Origin: JBCFBK01 sp038562555
GTDB taxonomy: Bacteria; Bacteroidota; Bacteroidia; Bacteroidales; Prolixibacteraceae
Assembly: GCA_038562555.1 (NCBI GenBank)
Contig: JBCFBK010000023.1
Coordinates: forward strand, 12,914-76,913
DNA length: 64,000 nucleotides
Direction of reading: 5' to 3'
Shown here piece after piece: positions 60,645 through 64,000 of this stretch. The notes beneath the pieces are model-generated. The model was not told where the DNA came from, made no database searches, and saw only the letters and a program-made list of their open reading frames with translations. Every line of letters begins with the position of its first letter. The first letter of the stretch is position 1. The translations under genes and the position numbers were made by a program.

Positions 60645-63600
60645 ATGGCGAAATGGATAAAATATACATTATTGCCCCTGGGGCTAACCCTGGCAGTTAT
60701 TGCTTTGATCATCATCCTGGCAGGATTGCTGATTCAAACGCGTCCGGTCAAGAACAAGCTGGCGCTCTTTATTGAACAGCATGCTCCCGATTATATTGAC
60801 GGACAGCTCAGCATCGGTGAAATTGAAGGCAACTTCTTCTCCCATATAAAACTGAATGATGTGCTGCTGACCTGTCAGGGCGACACCGTATCCCGGATTG
60901 CAAATCTCAGCCTGCACTATGATTTATGGCCGCTGACAAAAGGCAGACTGCAAATTCATACTGCCCGAGTAAACCGGCCCCGGCTTCAGTTTAAACAACT
61001 CAACGATTCGACCTGGAACGTTCAGCAAATTATGAAACCGGCGCCCAAAAAAGCCGGCGGGGATTCGTCAGGGAATTTTATGCTCAGTCTGGCGGCGCTC
61101 CAAATCACAGAAGGGTCTGTAAGCATTGAATCGCCCGACACCCTTCTCCCCCGAAACATTGATAAAATCAATACCCGCCTTTCGGCTTTCCTGACCGGCG
61201 ACAAACAGCAGGTAACGATCGATTCCTTTTCAATGTCAGCAAGCCGTCCGGATCTCGAACTCAGGCAACTCACCTTCAGGTTCAGACGTAATACCAATCG
61301 TATTGAACTTTCAGACCTCAAAATCAGAACCGCCCGGAACCAGTTGAGCGGATCAGTAGCGTACGCCCGTGAAAAATCCGGGAAATCCTCGGCGGATCTT
61401 GAAAGCGACCCTATCCGGATACAGGAATTCAGCTTTTTCCTGCCCAAATTGACACTTCCGGCAACTCCGCTGCTGAAAATTGATGCTGTCATGGAAGATG
61501 AAATCCTGCATGCGGTAGTCGATCTGAAAGATCAGGAACAACACATTCACCTGGATCTGAAATCGAAAAATTTTGCAACCTTTTTATACAACCCGGGAAA
61601 AACAATCCTTGAATACCGGCTTACCGGCGATCTGAAGAAAGTCGATCTGGCCCATTGGCTTGGCAAACCTGATCTTAAGTACCTGATTAACGGCCAGCTT
61701 TCAGCGGAGGGTACGGGAGTTGATACAAAAACAGCAACGGCCAGACTGACCGGCCGCTTCACGGAAAGCCGGCTGGCCGACTACCCTCTCGATATGCTGG
61801 AAGTCAACCTCTTGTTTGATCAGGGAACTCTAAACGGCACAGCCCAGGGTTACGGCGATTTTGGGGCCTTTCAGGTCAGACCGAAGATTACCGGCTTAAA
61901 CAGTGAACCTGCCTATTTCGTAGATATAACGACCAGAAAACTCGATCTGGCCGCCCTGACAGGTGTTGACTCATTAAAGTCAAACATCAACATGCAAGTA
62001 AAGGCAAGCGGAAAAGGGTTCGACCCAAGATCAGCGGTGGCAAAAGCCGTTTTCAATATGAGCCGGTCACAGTTCAAACAAATTCATATCGACACCGTGT
62101 TTGCCAATGCGCAGTATGGGGATGAAAACATCACGATAGATTCGCTACGCCTCGAAACCGGTGATCTTACTCTTTTTGCATCGGGAAATTATAGTCTCCA
62201 TGCAACGTCCGATGTTCGGCTGGCGGCCAATTTTAAAAGTCTCGACGAATTTGGTTCCTTTCTTCCCATCGACAGCATCCAAACAAGCGGGTCAATCGAA
62301 GGGCGCCTGACAGGAGAAAAAGATTCGCTAAACCTCGCAGCAACGCTTAAACTCAATGAATCAAACTACGGGGATTTCTCTTTTGGAGATCTGCAACTGA
62401 ATACCCGAACGGTTCTGACCGTTGCTGATACCCTGCTGACCGCAAACCTGCAGGTCAATAATCTGAGCAATCAGTCTTTCGGGCTCGACTCGGTGTCGGC
62501 GCGAATGGAGGGGAGCCTTGATTCTGTTTTTGTAGCTGCAAACTTTCACGGCAAAGACCTGACCAGCCAGATCCAATCCGGAATTCTACCGGGAGAAAAA
62601 CTCAGGTTTCTGATCACCCGATGGCTGATCAATTATAAAAATGAACGCTGGGCACTGGTCCGGTCTCCCGCCACCATTGAAATCGATTCGGCGAACTACC
62701 GGATCAGCGATTTTAAAATTGCCTCCGGTAAAGCAGACAGCTCCCAGTATATCATGGCCAACGGAACGGTGAGTCGTACGGGAAACGAAGACTTTCAGAT
62801 GGAACTGGCCAATATTAATCTTGCCCGGTTGATGGACTTGTTCCAAATTGGAACAAACGCTTCGGGCCTGGCAAATCTAAACCTGAGCTTGACCGGAGCC
62901 GCCGCCTCTCCTTTGTTAAAAGCGGATTTGGGATTCCGCCGGGCTGTGTTCAACGATTACCCGATCCGGAAGCTGGAAGGCACCGTCAATTACAAGGACA
63001 GCAGGTTGAACGTCGAATCGCAGATCATTCCCCGCGATAGCGGACAAATTGATTTAACCGGAACAATTCCACTGCATTTGCGGCTCGACAGCATGACCTT
63101 TAATTTTGATCCCCAAGGGTCTGTTAACGCATTGGTCACAGTCAGACAGTTCCCCCTGGCCGTTCTTAATGCTTTTGTTATGGCCGATGAAATTAATGGC
63201 CTGATAAACGGAAAAATCAGCCTGGACGGACCTGGTGAATCACCCAATCCAAAAGGTAATCTGGCAATGAAAAACGGATCGTTTAAAATGCGGGAATATG
63301 GTATCGATTACCGGGATATTGATTTTAATATAGGGTTTTCGCCGCAAAAAATTGAGCTCGACACCTTCCTTATAGAAACCGACGACGGTCGAATGACGGC
63401 AACTGGCCGGATCGATTTTAACTCTTCTTTTTACAGCGGGGATGTCAGTCAGTCTGAGATCAAGGTCAACTTCAATAAATTCAATCCCTTCGATCATGAC
63501 CAGTTTAATATGCAGCTCTCGGGAAATGCCGGACTCAGCGGAGAAAAAGGCAAAGTTGTTTTCGACGGCAGTCTGAACGTTCCCCGGTCGGAAATCTTTT

Positions 63601-64000
63601 TGCCGGCAGTACTCAGTCTGATGGGCAGAATGAATACCGCTGAGCTCCCCGAGCCAATCCTTATCAGGGAAATGAAAAAGATGTCGGAACAACCCGATAC
63701 GATCAGGCCGACCCGGACAGAAGTTTCCAAAGATACCGCGGGTCCGGCTTACTTCGAAAATCTCACCGGAAAGATCAGACTTAAAATTCCCAGGAATACC
63801 TGGATCAAAAGCGACGATATGCACATCGAACTTTCAGGCGACCTCGAACTGATCAAAAACAAGGAATTTTTTGAACTCTTTGGGACGGCCGATATCGTCA
63901 GGGGACAATATGACCTGTTTGGAAAAACCTTTGTCATTAATGAAGGGATCATCCGTTTTCAGGGGGGAGAGGAAATTACCCCCGTTCTCGATATCACCGC
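60645..64000 (+). CDS. TamB-family translocation/assembly protein (partial, C-terminus off the window)
   Basis: The frame opens at 60645 with an inner-membrane anchor (MAKWIKYTLLPLGLTLAVIA) and stays open for 1118 codons to the window edge. After DYIDGQLSIGEIEGNFFSHIKLNDVLL come long AsmA/TamB-type beta-repeats. The end shows the conserved C-terminal DUF490 region (GTADIVRGQYDLFGKTFVINEGIIRFQGGEEITPVLDITA). TamB is a periplasm-spanning beta-groove protein that pairs with TamA and carries lipid or proteins toward the outer membrane. Its position after the TamA-like gene, on the same strand, supports the pairing. The last segment lies outside the window. Confidence 0.93.
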   Translation, partial: MAKWIKYTLLPLGLTLAVIALIIILAGLLIQTRPVKNKLALFIEQHAPDYIDGQLSIGEIEGNFFSHIKLNDVLLTCQGDTVSRIANLSLHYDLWPLTKGRLQIHTARVNRPRLQFKQLNDSTWNVQQIMKPAPKKAGGDSSGNFMLSLAALQITEGSVSIESPDTLLPRNIDKINTRLSAFLTGDKQQVTIDSFSMSASRPDLELRQLTFRFRRNTNRIELSDLKIRTARNQLSGSVAYAREKSGKSSADLESDPIRIQEFSFFLPKLTLPATPLLKIDAVMEDEILHAVVDLKDQEQHIHLDLKSKNFATFLYNPGKTILEYRLTGDLKKVDLAHWLGKPDLKYLINGQLSAEGTGVDTKTATARLTGRFTESRLADYPLDMLEVNLLFDQGTLNGTAQGYGDFGAFQVRPKITGLNSEPAYFVDITTRKLDLAALTGVDSLKSNINMQVKASGKGFDPRSAVAKAVFNMSRSQFKQIHIDTVFANAQYGDENITIDSLRLETGDLTLFASGNYSLHATSDVRLAANFKSLDEFGSFLPIDSIQTSGSIEGRLTGEKDSLNLAATLKLNESNYGDFSFGDLQLNTRTVLTVADTLLTANLQVNNLSNQSFGLDSVSARMEGSLDSVFVAANFHGKDLTSQIQSGILPGEKLRFLITRWLINYKNERWALVRSPATIEIDSANYRISDFKIASGKADSSQYIMANGTVSRTGNEDFQMELANINLARLMDLFQIGTNASGLANLNLSLTGAAASPLLKADLGFRRAVFNDYPIRKLEGTVNYKDSRLNVESQIIPRDSGQIDLTGTIPLHLRLDSMTFNFDPQGSVNALVTVRQFPLAVLNAFVMADEINGLINGKISLDGPGESPNPKGNLAMKNGSFKMREYGIDYRDIDFNIGFSPQKIELDTFLIETDDGRMTATGRIDFNSSFYSGDVSQSEIKVNFNKFNPFDHDQFNMQLSGNAGLSGEKGKVVFDGSLNVPRSEIFLPAVLSLMGRMNTAELPEPILIREMKKMSEQPDTIRPTRTEVSKDTAGPAYFENLTGKIRLKIPRNTWIKSDDMHIELSGDLELIKNKEFFELFGTADIVRGQYDLFGKTFVINEGIIRFQGGEEITPVLDIT

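Overview
The window comes from a Bacteroidota genome, most likely an environmental Bacteroidales/Marinilabiliales-type organism. The evidence is two SusC/SusD uptake pairs, an ECF sigma/FecR module, promoters of the TAnnTTTG class, Tat- and lipobox-headed exported enzymes, and a TamA-TamB pair. No rRNA, tRNA, CRISPR array, IS element or phage gene was seen. A run of ten Ns at 37419-37428 marks an assembly gap.

Region 1 (1-5488, minus strand) is a sigma/anti-sigma controlled uptake system: ECF sigma factor, FecR anti-sigma factor, an STN-containing SusC transducer and the start of its SusD partner, which runs off the left edge.

Region 2 (5489-36462, plus strand) is a large polysaccharide-utilisation-like locus. 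It starts with SusC, SusD and a DUF5017-type surface lipoprotein. It continues with two TIM-barrel proteins, two Tat-signal DegT-type PLP aminotransferases, two neutral-ceramidase-like amidases, three Tat-signal Gfo/Idh/MocA oxidoreductases, two alpha/beta hydrolases, a propeller-like lipoprotein, an alkaline-phosphatase-superfamily protein and a large protein with many Ca-binding-type loops. A LacI-family regulator, an FHS-family sugar permease and a NagB-like protein complete it. A 15-bp LacI-type operator sits at the same position over two promoters (susC at 6001 and the hydrolase at 30639), and a related perfect palindrome precedes lacI itself. I infer one LacI regulon for an N-acylated amino-sugar or aminocyclitol glycoside, with de-N-acylation, transamination and redox steps on exported enzymes. 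The substrate is unknown.

Region 3 (36468-49428, minus strand) is a cell-surface polysaccharide cluster, separated from region 2 by a strong bidirectional hairpin. It encodes a Wzc-like chain-length protein/kinase with a short periplasmic part and degenerate Walker motifs, three glycosyltransferases, a Wzy/ligase-like polymerase, a sialyltransferase-like protein, CMP-sialate synthetase and sialate synthase homologues, a sulfotransferase, a Wzx flippase, APS kinase and UDP-glucose dehydrogenase. Together they suggest an acidic, sulfated, nonulosonate-containing glycan.

Region 4 (49429-55915) holds a coiled-coil lipoprotein and a phosphorelay: single-domain receiver, NtrC-type sigma-54 activator and soluble hybrid histidine kinase. 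Region 5 (55916-64000) has two small membrane proteins, a YihY/BrkB protein, an AI-2E-family permease, and a TamA-like Omp85 protein followed by TamB, which runs off the right edge.
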